Below, one piece after another: positions 55,182 through 64,000 of a stretch of 64,000 nucleotides of DNA. The first letter of the stretch is position 1; the number at the start of each line of letters is the position of its first letter. Location of the stretch: the NCBI RefSeq assembly GCF_005145045.1, contig NZ_CP039692.1, positions 736,001-800,000 on the forward strand, in the 5' to 3' direction. Under the pieces are notes generated by a model. That model saw only the letters and a program-made list of their open reading frames with translations, did no database searches and had not been told where the DNA came from. Source of the stretch: Agrobacterium larrymoorei. GTDB taxonomy: Bacteria > Pseudomonadota > Alphaproteobacteria > Rhizobiales > Rhizobiaceae. The translations under genes were made by a program, and so were the position numbers.

Positions 55182-56462
55182 TCAACTCTTATCCAGACCA
55201 TAAGCAGAATGCAAAGTACGAACTGCAAGTTCTGCATATGCACCGTCGATCAGGATCGAAATCTTGATTTCGGAGGTGGTGATGGCCTTGATGTTGATGT
55301 TCTTTTCAGCCAGCGCCTTGAACGCGCTTGCTGCAACGCCTGCATGGCTGCGCATACCGATGCCGATAACGGAAACCTTGGCAAGGCCGGTTTCGTTCTG
55401 CGCGACATCGAAGCCGATCTGGGTCTTGTTGTCGTCCAGAACCTTCAGCGCCTTGGCAACATCGCCCGATGGGACCGTGAAGGTCATGTCGGTGCGCGAA
55501 CCGTCTTCGGAGATGTTCTGCACGATCATGTCGACATTGATGTGCGCTTCGGCCAGCGGGCCGAAGATGGCAGCCGAAACACCCGGGCGATCCGCAACGC
55601 GACGCAGCGAGATTTGTGCCTCATCCTTGGCATAGGCGATGCCGGTTACGACTTCCTGTTCCACGATTTCATCCTCGTCACAAATCAAAGTACCGGGCGG
55701 GTTGATGAGGTCACCCATGCCCGGCGCATCGGGATCCTCGAAACTGGAGCGAACGAAGGTGCGAACCTTGTGCACCATGGCAAGCTCTACCGAGCGGACC
55801 TGCAAAACCTTCGCGCCCAGAGACGCCATTTCGAGCATTTCCTCGAAAGCCACCTTCTTCAGGCGGCGGGCCTTCGGTTCGATGCGCGGATCGGTCGTGT
55901 AGACACCGTCCACATCGGTATAAATGTCGCAGCGGTCCGCTTTTACGCCCGCAGCGATGGCGACAGCGGAGGTATCCGAGCCGCCACGGCCAAGCGTTGC
56001 AATGCGGTTATCCGGTCCCAGACCCTGGAAACCGGCGATCACTGCAACCTGCCCCTCGCCCATACGGCGAACGATGTCGGAACCGTCGATGTCGAGAATG
56101 CGGGCCGCGCCGTGAGCGTTGTCCGTACGGATCGGGATCTGCCAACCCTGCCAGGAGCGCGCATTGACGCACATGGATTGCAGCGCAATCGCCAGAAGGC
56201 CGGAGGTTACCTGCTCGCCTGATGCAACGACGGCGTCATATTCGCGCGCGTCGTAGAAGGAAGCGGAGCCACTGGCACCGGCAACCTTCGGCGTGTTCTG
56301 CACCCAGTCGACCAGTTCGTTGGTTTTTCCGGACATGGCCGAAACGACGACGGCCACTTCATGGCCTGCATCCACTTCACGTTTCACATGCCGAGCGACA
56401 TTGTGGATGCGTTCCAGATTGGCGACGGACGTGCCGCCGAATTTCATGACAATGCGAGCCAT
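55182..56462 (-). CDS. lysC: Aspartate kinase
   Basis: The 426-residue kinase catalyses the first step to lysine, threonine and methionine. The N-terminal kinase domain has [28 protein letters not shown] and [12 protein letters not shown]. Two C-terminal ACT domains (about 265-420) bind the feedback amino acids. The ATG at 56462 is the standard family start; the frame is open upstream but without conserved sequence. It is the first gene of the minus-strand lysC-ptsP-prfA-prmC block. Confidence 0.96.
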   Translation of the reverse strand: MARIVMKFGGTSVANLERIHNVARHVKREVDAGHEVAVVVSAMSGKTNELVDWVQNTPKVAGASGSASFYDAREYDAVVASGEQVTSGLLAIALQSMCVNARSWQGWQIPIRTDNAHGAARILDIDGSDIVRRMGEGQVAVIAGFQGLGPDNRIATLGRGGSDTSAVAIAAGVKADRCDIYTDVDGVYTTDPRIEPKARRLKKVAFEEMLEMASLGAKVLQVRSVELAMVHKVRTFVRSSFEDPDAPGMGDLINPPGTLICDEDEIVEQEVVTGIAYAKDEAQISLRRVADRPGVSAAIFGPLAEAHINVDMIVQNISEDGSRTDMTFTVPSGDVAKALKVLDDNKTQIGFDVAQNETGLAKVSVIGIGMRSHAGVAASAFKALAEKNINIKAITTSEIKISILIDGAYAELAVRTLHSAYGLDKS

Positions 56463-56785
56463 AGTTTTGACCAGTACCATCCCATTTTGCCGCGCTTGTG
56501 CGGCAGACAAGAGCACAAACCAGTCGGCCTTTTTATAAAGGGCCTCAAGTTGCGGGTCTCAATAGCGAAAAGGTATCAGCCACGCAATGCCGATTCTGAA
56601 CCATGCGGTACGCCTTTGCAGCGCAACCGTACCGCAGTGGCCTGTACAAACCGCGCCATTCGCAGTAAGAGCGCGGCAATTCAACCGGCCAGATGGCCGA
56701 AAAGGCCGGTATCGGCTGCTCTATGACCTCGGGTTTTATTGGGTTTTGGGCGGATGCAGGCAGCCCCATATCCGAAAGACGGTAG
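56463..56785. other. 323-base divergent region between lysC and the helicase gene
   Basis: No gene is seen. Two strong inverted repeats are present: GCGGTACG/CGTACCGC (56605-56635, with an inner TTGC/GCAA stem) and ACCGGCC/GGCCGGT (56684-56710). The first lies about 150 bases upstream of either start. They may be divergent terminators, operators or leader structures. I see no lysine-riboswitch consensus. Confidence 0.5.
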
Positions 56786-58645
56786 ATGACAGACACCCAG
56801 GGTATCGCCCCGGCGATTGCACAGGCGTTGGAAAAACGCGGCTATAAAGATTTGACTCCGGTTCAGAAGGCCATGCTTGCGCCCGAACTGGAAGGGAAGG
56901 ACGCACTCGTGTCCGCCCAGACCGGCTCCGGCAAGACGGTTGCCTTCGGCATTGCCATTGCGCCAACGGTTCTGCCGGAAAGCGGCCGTTTCGGCTCCGC
57001 CGGTGCCCCACTCGGCATCGCAATCGCCCCCACCCGTGAACTTGCCATGCAGGTGAAGCGCGAGCTGGAGTGGCTTTACGAATTCACTGGCGTTTCCATC
57101 GCATCCTGCGTGGGTGGCATGGATATCCGCACCGAGCGCCGTGCGCTGGAACGCGGCGCGCACATCATCGTCGGCACGCCCGGACGTCTTTGCGACCACA
57201 TCAAGCGCGGTGCGCTGGACCTCTCCGCCATCCGTGCCGTGGTGCTGGATGAAGCCGACGAGATGCTCGATCTCGGCTTCCGCGAAGACCTCGAATTCAT
57301 TCTCGAAGAATCGCCGGAAGATCGCCGCACGCTGATGTTCTCGGCCACCGTGTCGCGCAGCATTGCCAAACTTGCCGAAAGCTACCAGAAGGATGCTGTG
57401 CGCATTGCCACCGCATCCGAGCAGAAGCAGCATGTCGATATCGAATATCGTGCGCTGCTGGTTGCACCGTCCGACCGCGAAAATGCGATCATCAACGCGC
57501 TGCGCTTCTATGAAGCCCGCAACACCATCGTTTTCTGCTCCACCCGCGCGGCGGTGAACCACCTGACGGCCCGCCTGAACAATCGCGGCTTCTCTGTCGT
57601 GGCGCTTTCGGGTGAGCTTAGCCAGAACGAACGCACCCACGCGCTTCAGGCGATGCGCGACGGTCGCGCCCGTGTTTGCGTTGCGACCGACGTCGCTGCA
57701 CGCGGTATCGATCTGCCAGGTCTCGAACTCGTCATCCACGCCGATCTTCCGACCAATTCCGAAACGCTTCTGCACCGCTCTGGCCGTACCGGTCGCGCAG
57801 GCCAGAAGGGCGTCAGCGCGATTGTCGTACCGGTCAGCCAGCGCCGCAAGGCGGAACGCCTTCTGGACGGCGCAAAAGTCAGCCCGGCCTGGGTTCGCCC
57901 GCCATCCGCAGATGAAATCATCGAGCGCGACGGCGCACGTCTTCTGGCCGATCCTTCGCTGAACGAAGCGGTTACGGATGACGAACGCGATTTCGTGACG
58001 AAGCTCCTGGAGCAGCACGGCGCGGAAAAGGTCGCTGCCGCATTCGTTCGAATGTATCATGCCGGGCGTTCCGCACCGGAAGACATTGCCGAAGTCTCTC
58101 TCGATGGCCGCAAGCCGCGCCGCGACAGCTTCGAACATGTTGAAAACAACGCCCCACGCCGCGACCGCTCCGATTTTGCCGACAGCGCATGGTTCACGCT
58201 TTCCGTTGGCCGTAAGCAGAATGCAGAGCCGCGCTGGCTGATCCCGATGCTGTGCCGTTTCGGCAAGCTGACCCGTCAGGACATCGGCGCGATCCGCATG
58301 CAGCAGACCGAAACCTATGTCGAATTGGCGGCTGATGCGGTAGATCGCTTTGAATCGGCGCTTGGCAAGGACATGGCGCTGGAGAAGGGAATTCGCGTCA
58401 AGGCCATGGAAGGCAAGCCCGACATGACCGGCAAGCCACGCGAAGACACCCGCCCGCCAAAAGCCCAGAAGAAATTCGGCGCCAAGGCAGATTTCGGCGG
58501 CGAGCGCCGTAGCGATGAAAAGCCCTGGAAGAAAAAGTCAAAGCCGGGCAACGACGCCCCGCGCGGCGACCGGCCTGCAAAATTCGAAGGCAAGAAAGAC
58601 AAGCCTTTTGAAAAGCGCGCGCCGAAGAAAAAAGATAGAGTCTAA
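56786..58645 (+). CDS. DEAD-box RNA helicase with DbpA-type RNA-binding domain
   Basis: The 619-residue ATP-dependent helicase has a complete motif set: Q motif LTPVQKAML, AQTGSGKT, APTRELAMQ, TPGRLCD, VLDEADEMLD, SAT, ARGIDLPG and HRSGRTGR. A DbpA-like RNA-binding domain follows (about 470-545, WFTLSVGRKQNAEPRWLIPM), then a Lys/Arg/Pro-rich tail that probably holds RNA non-specifically. The likely role is ribosome assembly or cold-shock mRNA unwinding, CsdA/DeaD style. It is monocistronic with a textbook terminator. Confidence 0.95.
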   Translation: MTDTQGIAPAIAQALEKRGYKDLTPVQKAMLAPELEGKDALVSAQTGSGKTVAFGIAIAPTVLPESGRFGSAGAPLGIAIAPTRELAMQVKRELEWLYEFTGVSIASCVGGMDIRTERRALERGAHIIVGTPGRLCDHIKRGALDLSAIRAVVLDEADEMLDLGFREDLEFILEESPEDRRTLMFSATVSRSIAKLAESYQKDAVRIATASEQKQHVDIEYRALLVAPSDRENAIINALRFYEARNTIVFCSTRAAVNHLTARLNNRGFSVVALSGELSQNERTHALQAMRDGRARVCVATDVAARGIDLPGLELVIHADLPTNSETLLHRSGRTGRAGQKGVSAIVVPVSQRRKAERLLDGAKVSPAWVRPPSADEIIERDGARLLADPSLNEAVTDDERDFVTKLLEQHGAEKVAAAFVRMYHAGRSAPEDIAEVSLDGRKPRRDSFEHVENNAPRRDRSDFADSAWFTLSVGRKQNAEPRWLIPMLCRFGKLTRQDIGAIRMQQTETYVELAADAVDRFESALGKDMALEKGIRVKAMEGKPDMTGKPREDTRPPKAQKKFGAKADFGGERRSDEKPWKKKSKPGNDAPRGDRPAKFEGKKDKPFEKRAPKKKDRV

Positions 58646-58650
58646 TAAAA

Positions 58651-58677
58651 AGCCCGGCATCGCTGCCGGGCTTTTTT
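58651..58677 (+). terminator. Rho-independent terminator after the helicase
   Basis: AGCCCGGCA/TGCCGGGCT is a perfect 9-bp stem with a TCGC loop, followed by six T residues, 5 bases after the stop codon. Confidence 0.95.
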
Positions 58678-58695
58678 CTTTTATTGTTGTCATCG

Positions 58696-59490
58696 TTACG
58701 GATTAGGGCACCCCGGCGAACCGACAACGCAGCCGAACGAGCGGCCATCCGTTGGCGGCGGTGGAGGACGTCGTCCGTCATTGTCTCTACGGTTCTGGCC
58801 TTCCCACTGACGGCGGTCCTGATCTCGGTCGCGGCGTTCTTCCTGACGCTGACGGTCGCGGTTTCTTTCGTTGTCGTTGTTGCGGTCGCGGTCGCGTTCC
58901 CAGCGCGGGCGGTCTCCGTCGCGGCGGTCACGGTCATTGTCGTTCTGGTTCCAGTTGCCGTGACGCTCTTCCCAGCGACCGTCATTCGGGCCGCGTCCGC
59001 GTGGGTCGCGCCATTCATCGCGCGGAGGGCGTGGGCGGTCGCGGTCTGCCCATGGTGGAGGGGCGTTCCAGTAGCCGCCGGAGGGCGGTGGGCGGCGCCA
59101 GCGGTCGCGCTCGCGGTAGAAGTCGCGGTCGCGGTAGTTCTGATCCCAGTAACGGCCCACCTCGAAGCTGATGATCGGCACGCCGAGATCACGATAGTAG
59201 CGAGGCTCGACATAGACTCGGTTCTGGCGATAGAGCGCCTGAATGTAACGGCCTGCGACCCAGCCGCGACCATAGCTGAACGAGACGTCGCACCACGGCG
59301 TGTCGTTCAGGCATCCATGAATGGTCAACGGTGCGCCATTGGGAATGACCACGACCGCCGGATAAGCGGTGCTTGGACCGGAGCGCAAGTTGACATTGGC
59401 TGTGGCAAAACCCCTTGTCGCGGCTTCGGCCAAGGCCGGTGCGGCGACAAGCGCGAGCAGCGCAATTGCACCAAACAGTTTCTTCTTCAT
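58696..59490 (-). CDS. Exported SH3-domain protein with Arg/Asp-rich tail
   Basis: This 264-residue protein has a signal peptide (LFGAIALLALVAAPALAEA) and one bacterial SH3 domain (about residues 25-85, TANVNLRSGPSTAYPAVVVI, CDVSFSYGRGWVAGRYIQ). A conserved linker (YYRDLGVPIISFEVGRYWDQ) follows, then 140 residues of RD/DRR/PP low complexity. The last residues hold two cysteines (GCVVGSPGCPNP). It is probably envelope-located and cell-wall binding. GAGGAGAAAAAA precedes the ATG. Confidence 0.87.
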   Translation of the reverse strand: MKKKLFGAIALLALVAAPALAEAATRGFATANVNLRSGPSTAYPAVVVIPNGAPLTIHGCLNDTPWCDVSFSYGRGWVAGRYIQALYRQNRVYVEPRYYRDLGVPIISFEVGRYWDQNYRDRDFYRERDRWRRPPPSGGYWNAPPPWADRDRPRPPRDEWRDPRGRGPNDGRWEERHGNWNQNDNDRDRRDGDRPRWERDRDRNNDNERNRDRQRQEERRDRDQDRRQWEGQNRRDNDGRRPPPPPTDGRSFGCVVGSPGCPNP

Positions 59491-59707
59491 TTTTTTCTCC
59501 TCAAGCGAAGGCTTGGCCACCGATATTCGGTAATCAGCTGGGAAAAACTACGCTCTTCTTGCTGAACGCAGCATGAAACGAAAAGCAGCGTGAAACAGTT
59601 CCTTGCGGCAAAGGGGCGCGCTATTTTCGCAGCCGATCTGTTGCCTGACCCTTGACTTCACCCCCCAATCATCCGACTTCAGGCATGAAGCGAGCAAGGA
59701 GCAAACC

Positions 59708-60454
59708 ATGACCGAGACGGCAAAAACGACAATCGACCAGAGCGAAGTGGATCGTTTTTCGGCCATGGCCGCGGAGTGGTGGAGCCCGACCGGCAAGTTC
59801 CGCCCCCTGCACAAGTTCAACCCCGTCAGGCTCGAATACATCCGCAATCGCGTTGCCGAAAACTTCGGTCGCGACCCGAAGGCGCATCGTCCGCTGGAAG
59901 GCTTGCGCGTTCTCGATATCGGTTGCGGCGGCGGTCTGTTGTCGGAGCCCGTTGCTCGCATGGGAGCCGAGGTTGTCGGTGCCGATCCATCCGAGAAGAA
60001 TATCGGCATAGCCTCCACGCATGCCCGCGAAAGTGGCGTGAACGTCGATTACCGCGCCGTGACCGCCGAGCAGCTCGAGGCGGCGGGGGAAACCTTCGAC
60101 GTTATCCTCAACATGGAAGTGGTCGAGCATGTTGCCGACGTCGATTATTTCGTGACGACCTGCGCCAAAATGGTTCGTCCGGGCGGACTGATGTTTGCAG
60201 CCACTATCAACCGCACGCTGAAGGCGCGCGCGCTGGCAATCTTCGCTGCGGAGAACGTGTTGAAATGGCTGCCGCGCGGCACGCATCAATATGAAAAGCT
60301 GGTGCGCCCGGAAGAACTGGAGAAGCCGATAACATCAAGCGGCATGGAAATCATCCACCGCACGGGCGTCTTCTACAACGTGCTTCAGGACCGGTGGAAT
60401 CTGTCGCCCGACATGGATGTAAACTATATGATGCTGGCCAAGCGTCCGAGCTAA
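59708..60454 (+). CDS. ubiG: Ubiquinone biosynthesis O-methyltransferase
   Basis: The 248-residue SAM-dependent enzyme performs both O-methylations of ubiquinone synthesis. Motif I is [19 protein letters not shown]. The [12 protein letters not shown] segment and the membrane-interacting [13 protein letters not shown] region are present. GGAGCAAACC precedes the ATG at 59708. It is convergent with the DUF1178 gene, 15 bases apart. In several rhizobia, from memory, ubiG is directly divergent from lysC; here two genes lie between. Confidence 0.95.
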   Translation: MTETAKTTIDQSEVDRFSAMAAEWWSPTGKFRPLHKFNPVRLEYIRNRVAENFGRDPKAHRPLEGLRVLDIGCGGGLLSEPVARMGAEVVGADPSEKNIGIASTHARESGVNVDYRAVTAEQLEAAGETFDVILNMEVVEHVADVDYFVTTCAKMVRPGGLMFAATINRTLKARALAIFAAENVLKWLPRGTHQYEKLVRPEELEKPITSSGMEIIHRTGVFYNVLQDRWNLSPDMDVNYMMLAKRPS

Positions 60455-60469
60455 GGAGCCGCTCACTCG

Positions 60470-60898
60470 TCAGTTTACGTCGTCTGGCAAAACGGGAAGA
60501 GCAGCAACTTCGATGCCCTCTTCCAGCAGGGCCTTGGCCTCCTGAAGAGAGGCCTGGCCGATGATTCCGCGCTCTTTCGCTTCACCGTAATGGATCTTTC
60601 GGGCCTCTTCAGGAAATTTGTCGCCAACATCTTCGGCGTTGGCGCGGATGTTGGCCAGAGTTTCCTTGATCTTGGTGAAGGCTTCTTTCTGCGCCGTGTC
60701 CATCGCCAGCGTGCGGATCGCGTCCTTCTTGCGCGCTGTGGAAACGGAAGGTGCCATCAGCATTTTCGAGACAGACTGTGAATTGCAAACCGGGCAGCTG
60801 ATCAGACCGCGTGACAGCTGATTTTCAAAATCCGCACTGCCGGAAAACCAGCCTTCGAACTCATGTGCCTGCTCGCAGGATAGCGAATAGCGTATCAC
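60470..60898 (-). CDS. DUF1178-family protein
   Basis: This 142-residue protein starts at a GTG that overlaps the upstream nitrilase stop by four bases (GTGA). It has an N-terminal zinc-ribbon-like pair: LSCEQAHEFEGWF and SCPVCNSQSVSKMLMAPSVST. A helical C-terminal region follows (EEARKIHYGEAKERGIIG). Function unknown; the coupling to a deaminated-glutathione amidase and to glutaredoxin suggests a role in glutathione or redox maintenance (inference). Confidence 0.88.
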   Translation of the reverse strand: MIRYSLSCEQAHEFEGWFSGSADFENQLSRGLISCPVCNSQSVSKMLMAPSVSTARKKDAIRTLAMDTAQKEAFTKIKETLANIRANAEDVGDKFPEEARKIHYGEAKERGIIGQASLQEAKALLEEGIEVAALPVLPDDVN

Positions 60899-61755
60899 GC
60901 CAGAGCACTCCCGGCATTCACGCTGAGCGCCACCGTATCCAGTCGGAAATCGCGTGCATTCTTCAGATTGGGAATTTTGCCGCGAACGGCAGCGACCTGC
61001 GCCGGATCGATATCGGCCAGAATGACCTGCTCGCCAGCGCCACCGGCTGCGGCCAGTATCTTGCCCCATGGGTCGATGATCATCGAATGGCCGAAGGTTT
61101 CGCGTCCATCTTCATGCGTGCCGCCCTGTGCGGCGGCGATGAGGAAAGCGCCGTTTTCAATGGCGCGTGCGCGCAGGAGAATTTCCCAATGTGCTTCGCC
61201 AGTCTGCTTGGTGAAGGCGGCGGGCACCGTCAAAACCTGCGCCCCTGCAACAGCTTCCGTTCGAAACAGTGAGGGGAAACGGACATCGTAACAAATGGCG
61301 AAACCGAAAGTCGCCAGCGGCAATTGCGCGATCCGCGCTTCGTTGCCGGGCTCGTAAGCGGCACTTTCGCGCCAGCTCTCACCATTATCGAGATCGACGT
61401 CGAACATATGGATCTTGTCGTAGGTGCATATCCGCGCGCCATCCGGTGCGAAGAGAAAACCACGATTGGCGATCTTGCCGTCAGGGCGGGCAATGGCTGT
61501 GGAGCCGACATGGACGTAGATGCCGAGTTCACGAGCGAGCCGCGCGGCGGTGGCGACGATGATATCACCGTTCTCGTCCTTCAGAACCGCCTTGAGCGCT
61601 GCGCGATCCCGTTGCAGAGCACCCGTCATCTCAGGCGTCTGCACATAGACCGCGCCCTGGCTGACAGCCTCGCGCACCAGACGCTCCATATCCTGAGCGT
61701 TCTTCTTCGGGTCCACCCCGGAGCACATCTGAATGGCGGCGGCCTTGAAGCTCAT
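60895..61755 (-). CDS. Nitrilase-superfamily amidase, Nit1/deaminated-glutathione amidase type
   Basis: The 286-residue carbon-nitrogen hydrolase has its catalytic triad visible: Glu in VQTPEMTGAL, Lys in YDKIHMFDVDL and Cys in FAICYDVRFPSLFR. The DVDLDNGESWRESAAYEPG stretch matches Nit1-type enzymes that hydrolyse deaminated glutathione. ATG at 61755 follows AGGGAC; three earlier in-frame starts exist within 21 bases. It lies 36 bases after grxC and overlaps DUF1178. Confidence 0.92.
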   Translation of the reverse strand: MSFKAAAIQMCSGVDPKKNAQDMERLVREAVSQGAVYVQTPEMTGALQRDRAALKAVLKDENGDIIVATAARLARELGIYVHVGSTAIARPDGKIANRGFLFAPDGARICTYDKIHMFDVDLDNGESWRESAAYEPGNEARIAQLPLATFGFAICYDVRFPSLFRTEAVAGAQVLTVPAAFTKQTGEAHWEILLRARAIENGAFLIAAAQGGTHEDGRETFGHSMIIDPWGKILAAAGGAGEQVILADIDPAQVAAVRGKIPNLKNARDFRLDTVALSVNAGSALA

Positions 61756-61791
61756 GTCCCTATTTTCCATGTCCATGTCACTAACCGTGCA

Positions 61792-62046
61792 TTATGCAGC
61801 GAGAAGCTGATCCAGCTTTCCATCGCGATCCAGCGCGTGCAGATCGTCGCAGCCACCGACATGTTGTTCGCCGATGAAGATCTGTGGAAACGTGTTGCGT
61901 CCGGATTTGTCCATCATTTCCTGACGGTAGTCTGGATTTTCCGTGGCGTTGTATTCGGTGAAATTCACGCTCTTGCTTTCAAGCAACGCCTTGGCGCGGG
62001 CGCAGTAGCCGCAGAAGTCACGCGTGTAGATGGTTACGGATGCCAT
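61792..62046 (-). CDS. grxC: Glutaredoxin 3
   Basis: This 84-residue thioredoxin-fold protein has the dithiol active site FCGYCARAK, the cis-proline region TFPQIFIGEQHVGG and the GGCDDL glutathione-binding turn. It reduces disulphides and mixed disulphides with glutathione. It is first of a three-gene minus-strand unit with the nitrilase and DUF1178 genes. Confidence 0.96.
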   Translation of the reverse strand: MASVTIYTRDFCGYCARAKALLESKSVNFTEYNATENPDYRQEMMDKSGRNTFPQIFIGEQHVGGCDDLHALDRDGKLDQLLAA

Positions 62047-62088
62047 GTGTCTAAACCTCGCAAGTGCTTGGAACGTCAGCTTTGACAG

Positions 62089-62850
62089 TCATATAGGACC
62101 GGAGATGGCCATTGCAAAGGTCAAAACGGTGACATCTGCGGCACCTGATTTTTTAAGCCTTCGGGCTGCAGCCGAGACTGTGGCACCTGTCGTGTAGACA
62201 TCATCCACCAGCACGATGCGTTTGCCCAGAACATCCGCCTCCCGGCCCGGCATGAGCTTGAAGGCACCCCTGACATTTTCTTTTCTCGCGCGTGCAGAAA
62301 GCCCGACTTGCCGGCTCGTGGGCTTCACCCTGATCAGCGTCGAAGGCAGGAAAAGCTTGTTCGAAAGAACGGCCAGATGGCGGGCAAGCTCCGCCGACTG
62401 ATTGAAGCGCCGCATCAGAAAACGCCGCCGGTGAAGAGGCACCGCGATGATGCAATCACACTCGACAAGCGCATTTCCGCCCGCCCGCGACATCCATGAC
62501 GCCATCAGCCGTGCCAGATCGGTACGATCCTGATATTTGAGCTGATGGACGAGTTTGCGCGCGGCACCTTCATGAATAGCCGCAGACCGAAGCCGGTCGA
62601 AGCTCGGCGGATTGGCGATTGCCTCGGCGCTCACGACTCCCTCGCCGTGATCGTAAGCAAAGGGAATGCCGAGCACCTCGCAATAGGGACGCTCGATAAA
62701 TTTTATTCCAGACCAGCATTGAATGCAAAAGGCACCGGCGCCACCTGTAGCGCGACCGCATCCGGCACAGGATGGCGGATAGATGAAGTTACCGACATGG
62801 CGGAGTAGCCAACGCAGAGGCCGCGCGCCGCCCTGCTTTGAAAACATCAT
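62089..62850 (-). CDS. ComF-family phosphoribosyltransferase-like protein
   Basis: The 253-residue protein has an N-terminal zinc finger (PPSCAGCGRATGGAGAFCIQCW). A phosphoribosyltransferase domain follows, with the PRPP loop VLVDDVYTTGATVSAAARRL. The AVPLHRRRFLMRRFNQSAELA segment is typical of ComF/GntX. The family is tied to DNA uptake in some bacteria, but its reaction is unknown. GGGAGAAA precedes the ATG pair at 62845-62850. It lies 42 bases before grxC and may lead that unit. Confidence 0.9.
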   Translation of the reverse strand: MMFSKQGGARPLRWLLRHVGNFIYPPSCAGCGRATGGAGAFCIQCWSGIKFIERPYCEVLGIPFAYDHGEGVVSAEAIANPPSFDRLRSAAIHEGAARKLVHQLKYQDRTDLARLMASWMSRAGGNALVECDCIIAVPLHRRRFLMRRFNQSAELARHLAVLSNKLFLPSTLIRVKPTSRQVGLSARARKENVRGAFKLMPGREADVLGKRIVLVDDVYTTGATVSAAARRLKKSGAADVTVLTFAMAISGPI

Positions 62851-63092
62851 TTTCTCCCTTTGCCCCGCGCTTGACAATAAAGGCAAAGAGGTGCCTTTGC
62901 GACAGCAAAGTTTTAGAGTCTGTTTGGAAACTCGGCGGCGGAGAGCTGGCGAGGGATTTTTGAGCCTGACAAGGACAAGATCGTAGATGATATCTTTTGA
63001 TATCGGCAAGATTTTCGACGCTGTCAGGTGCAAAAAGCACCGCCAGATCGACCCGTCCGACGTTTTCAAATAGACTCTCGATAGGTCATGGC

Positions 63093-63962
63093 ATGGACAT
63101 TCTTTTCGACCGGGCGCTCATTGAGAGAAATCGCAAGCGCGCATGGCGGCTTGGCGATCATAAAGCTCAATTCCTTCTGGACATAGCGGCAGACGAAATC
63201 GCCGACCGCATCGCCATCGTCGAGCGCCAGTTCGATACGGCTGTCGAGTTGCATGGCGGGACCGGCATTACAGCAAAGCGCGTCATGGAAACAGGCAAAA
63301 TCGGTGCGATGACCCGTATCGAAACTGATGCCGATTTTCTTGGCGGTGAAGTCGGCGCGAAAGTGGCACCAATCGAAGAGCTTCCGCTGGAAGCTGGCTC
63401 CGCGAGCCTCATCGTCTCTCCGCTCTCACTTCACTTGACCAATGATACGCCGGGAACGCTGATACAGATTCGCAAGGGCCTGAAGCCGGATGGATTGTTT
63501 CTGGCGGCGATACCCGGAAGCGGCACGTTGCAGGAACTGCGCGACGTTCTACTGGAAACGGAAGCAGAGTTTTCAGGCGGTGCAAGCCCGCGCGTCATTC
63601 CCTTTGCGGATGTCAGAGATGTTGGCGCATTGCTGCAACGGGCAGGGTTTGCGCTGCCGGTGACCGACACCGAAACCTACACCGTGCGTTACGATTCTAT
63701 CTTCCCGTTGATGCGTGATCTGCGGGCAATGGGAATGACGAACCCGCTGCTTGGGCGCAGCCGAACGCCGCTGAACCGCCGCTTCTTCATGCGCGCAGCC
63801 GAGCTTTATGCCGAACGCTTCAGCGACCCGGACGGACGTATTCGCGCAACATTTTCCATTATCTACGTGTCGGGTTGGGCACCGCATGAAAGCCAGCAAA
63901 AGCCGCTGAAACCGGGCTCCGCCAATGTGCGGCTGGCGGATGCTTTGGAGGGCAAGGCTTAA
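63093..63962 (+). CDS. SAM-dependent methyltransferase, NDUFAF5/BioC-like
   Basis: The 289-residue class I methyltransferase resembles alphaproteobacterial relatives of the mitochondrial complex I assembly factor NDUFAF5. It has the N-terminal DRALIERNRKRAWRLGDH segment and AVELHGGTGITAKRVM in place of a standard glycine-rich motif I. SLSLHLTNDTPGTLIQIRKGLKPDG and a C-terminal GWAPHESQQKPLKPGSA are also present. Divergent from comF with a 242-base gap. The start ATG is at 63093; upstream extension lacks conservation. Confidence 0.88.
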   Translation: MDILFDRALIERNRKRAWRLGDHKAQFLLDIAADEIADRIAIVERQFDTAVELHGGTGITAKRVMETGKIGAMTRIETDADFLGGEVGAKVAPIEELPLEAGSASLIVSPLSLHLTNDTPGTLIQIRKGLKPDGLFLAAIPGSGTLQELRDVLLETEAEFSGGASPRVIPFADVRDVGALLQRAGFALPVTDTETYTVRYDSIFPLMRDLRAMGMTNPLLGRSRTPLNRRFFMRAAELYAERFSDPDGRIRATFSIIYVSGWAPHESQQKPLKPGSANVRLADALEGKA

Positions 63963-64000
63963 CCCTTCACCTCAAGGCATGGCGTTGGTCAGCGTAGTTA

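Noticed and set aside
56463..56785. Lysine riboswitch upstream of lysC
   Set aside because: The leader shows two simple inverted repeats but none of the five-helix junction consensus, and such riboswitches are not usual in this group.
63972..64000. End of a minus-strand gene entering from the right edge
   Set aside because: A frame reading TTLTNAMP then TGA is possible, but 29 bases are too few to support a call.
1..64000. CRISPR arrays, tRNA/rRNA genes, transposases, integrases or prophage genes
   Set aside because: No regularly spaced repeats, no tRNA cloverleaf-like segment in the gaps examined, and no mobile-element protein in any frame.

Overview
The window looks like chromosomal or chromid DNA from an alphaproteobacterium of the family Rhizobiaceae, closest in feel to Agrobacterium/Rhizobium. 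The reasons are the dense GC-rich coding, several Rhizobiales-restricted families (DUF1612/HTH protein, TIGR02587/TIGR02588 pair, DUF4167, DUF992, DUF1178), a complete minCDE operon, a coniferin-type GH3 beta-glucosidase, and the lysC-ptsP-prfA-prmC block. From memory, Agrobacterium carries min and lysC on its second, linear chromosome, so a chromid origin is plausible but unproven. I see no rRNA, tRNA, CRISPR array, insertion sequence or phage gene.

Layout. 1-4.9 kb: the tail of a phosphoethanolamine transferase, a PmrA/PmrB-like two-component pair, a KgtP-like MFS symporter and a DUF1612/HTH protein. 4.9-7.1 kb: a chemoreceptor. 7.3-14.7 kb: an iron-siderophore uptake locus (AraC activator with an IRO-like site in its promoter, TonB-dependent receptor, binding protein, two FecCD permeases, ATPase). 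14.8-17.8 kb: an alpha/beta hydrolase with two credible starts, a DapA-family aldolase and its GntR regulator with a 14-bp palindromic operator. 17.9-19.8 kb: minC-minD-minE with a perfect CtrA half-site pair upstream of minC. 19.9-21.2 kb: the TIGR02587/TIGR02588 membrane pair. 21.2-28.4 kb: a sugar ABC operon ending in a Gfo/Idh/MocA-aldo/keto reductase fusion, with a divergent AraC regulator.

28.6-35.6 kb: a small XRE protein, a class III nucleotide cyclase, an MFS-GH3 beta-glucosidase operon with a divergent TetR, and recX. 35.6-39.2 kb: cytochrome c, DUF992 protein, EEP-family phosphodiesterase and a phospholipase D/cardiolipin synthase-like protein. 39.3-44.7 kb: an L,D-transpeptidase lipoprotein overlapping a TusA-like protein, then a tightly packed module of N-formylglutamate amidohydrolase-like protein, DUF1704 (QEGLA) zinc peptidase and GshB-like ATP-grasp ligase. 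This module is my best candidate for an undescribed system. 44.7-49.5 kb: a DMT permease broken by a one-base frameshift, a CelD/BcsL-type GNAT and methylmalonyl-CoA mutase.

49.6-64 kb: DUF4167 protein, prmC, prfA, ptsP and lysC on the minus strand, a DEAD-box helicase, an SH3 protein, ubiG, then a minus-strand set grxC/nitrilase/DUF1178 and comF, and finally an NDUFAF5-like methyltransferase. A 385-base gap upstream of DUF4167 holds a promoter-hairpin-T-run arrangement that could be a small RNA.

How the parts work together: several clusters are self-contained import-and-use units with a local regulator (AraC + siderophore uptake; AraC + sugar ABC + oxidoreductase; TetR + MFS + beta-glucosidase; GntR + aldolase). 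The rest is housekeeping: division site placement, translation termination, nitrogen PTS, aspartate-family synthesis, ubiquinone and glutathione maintenance.
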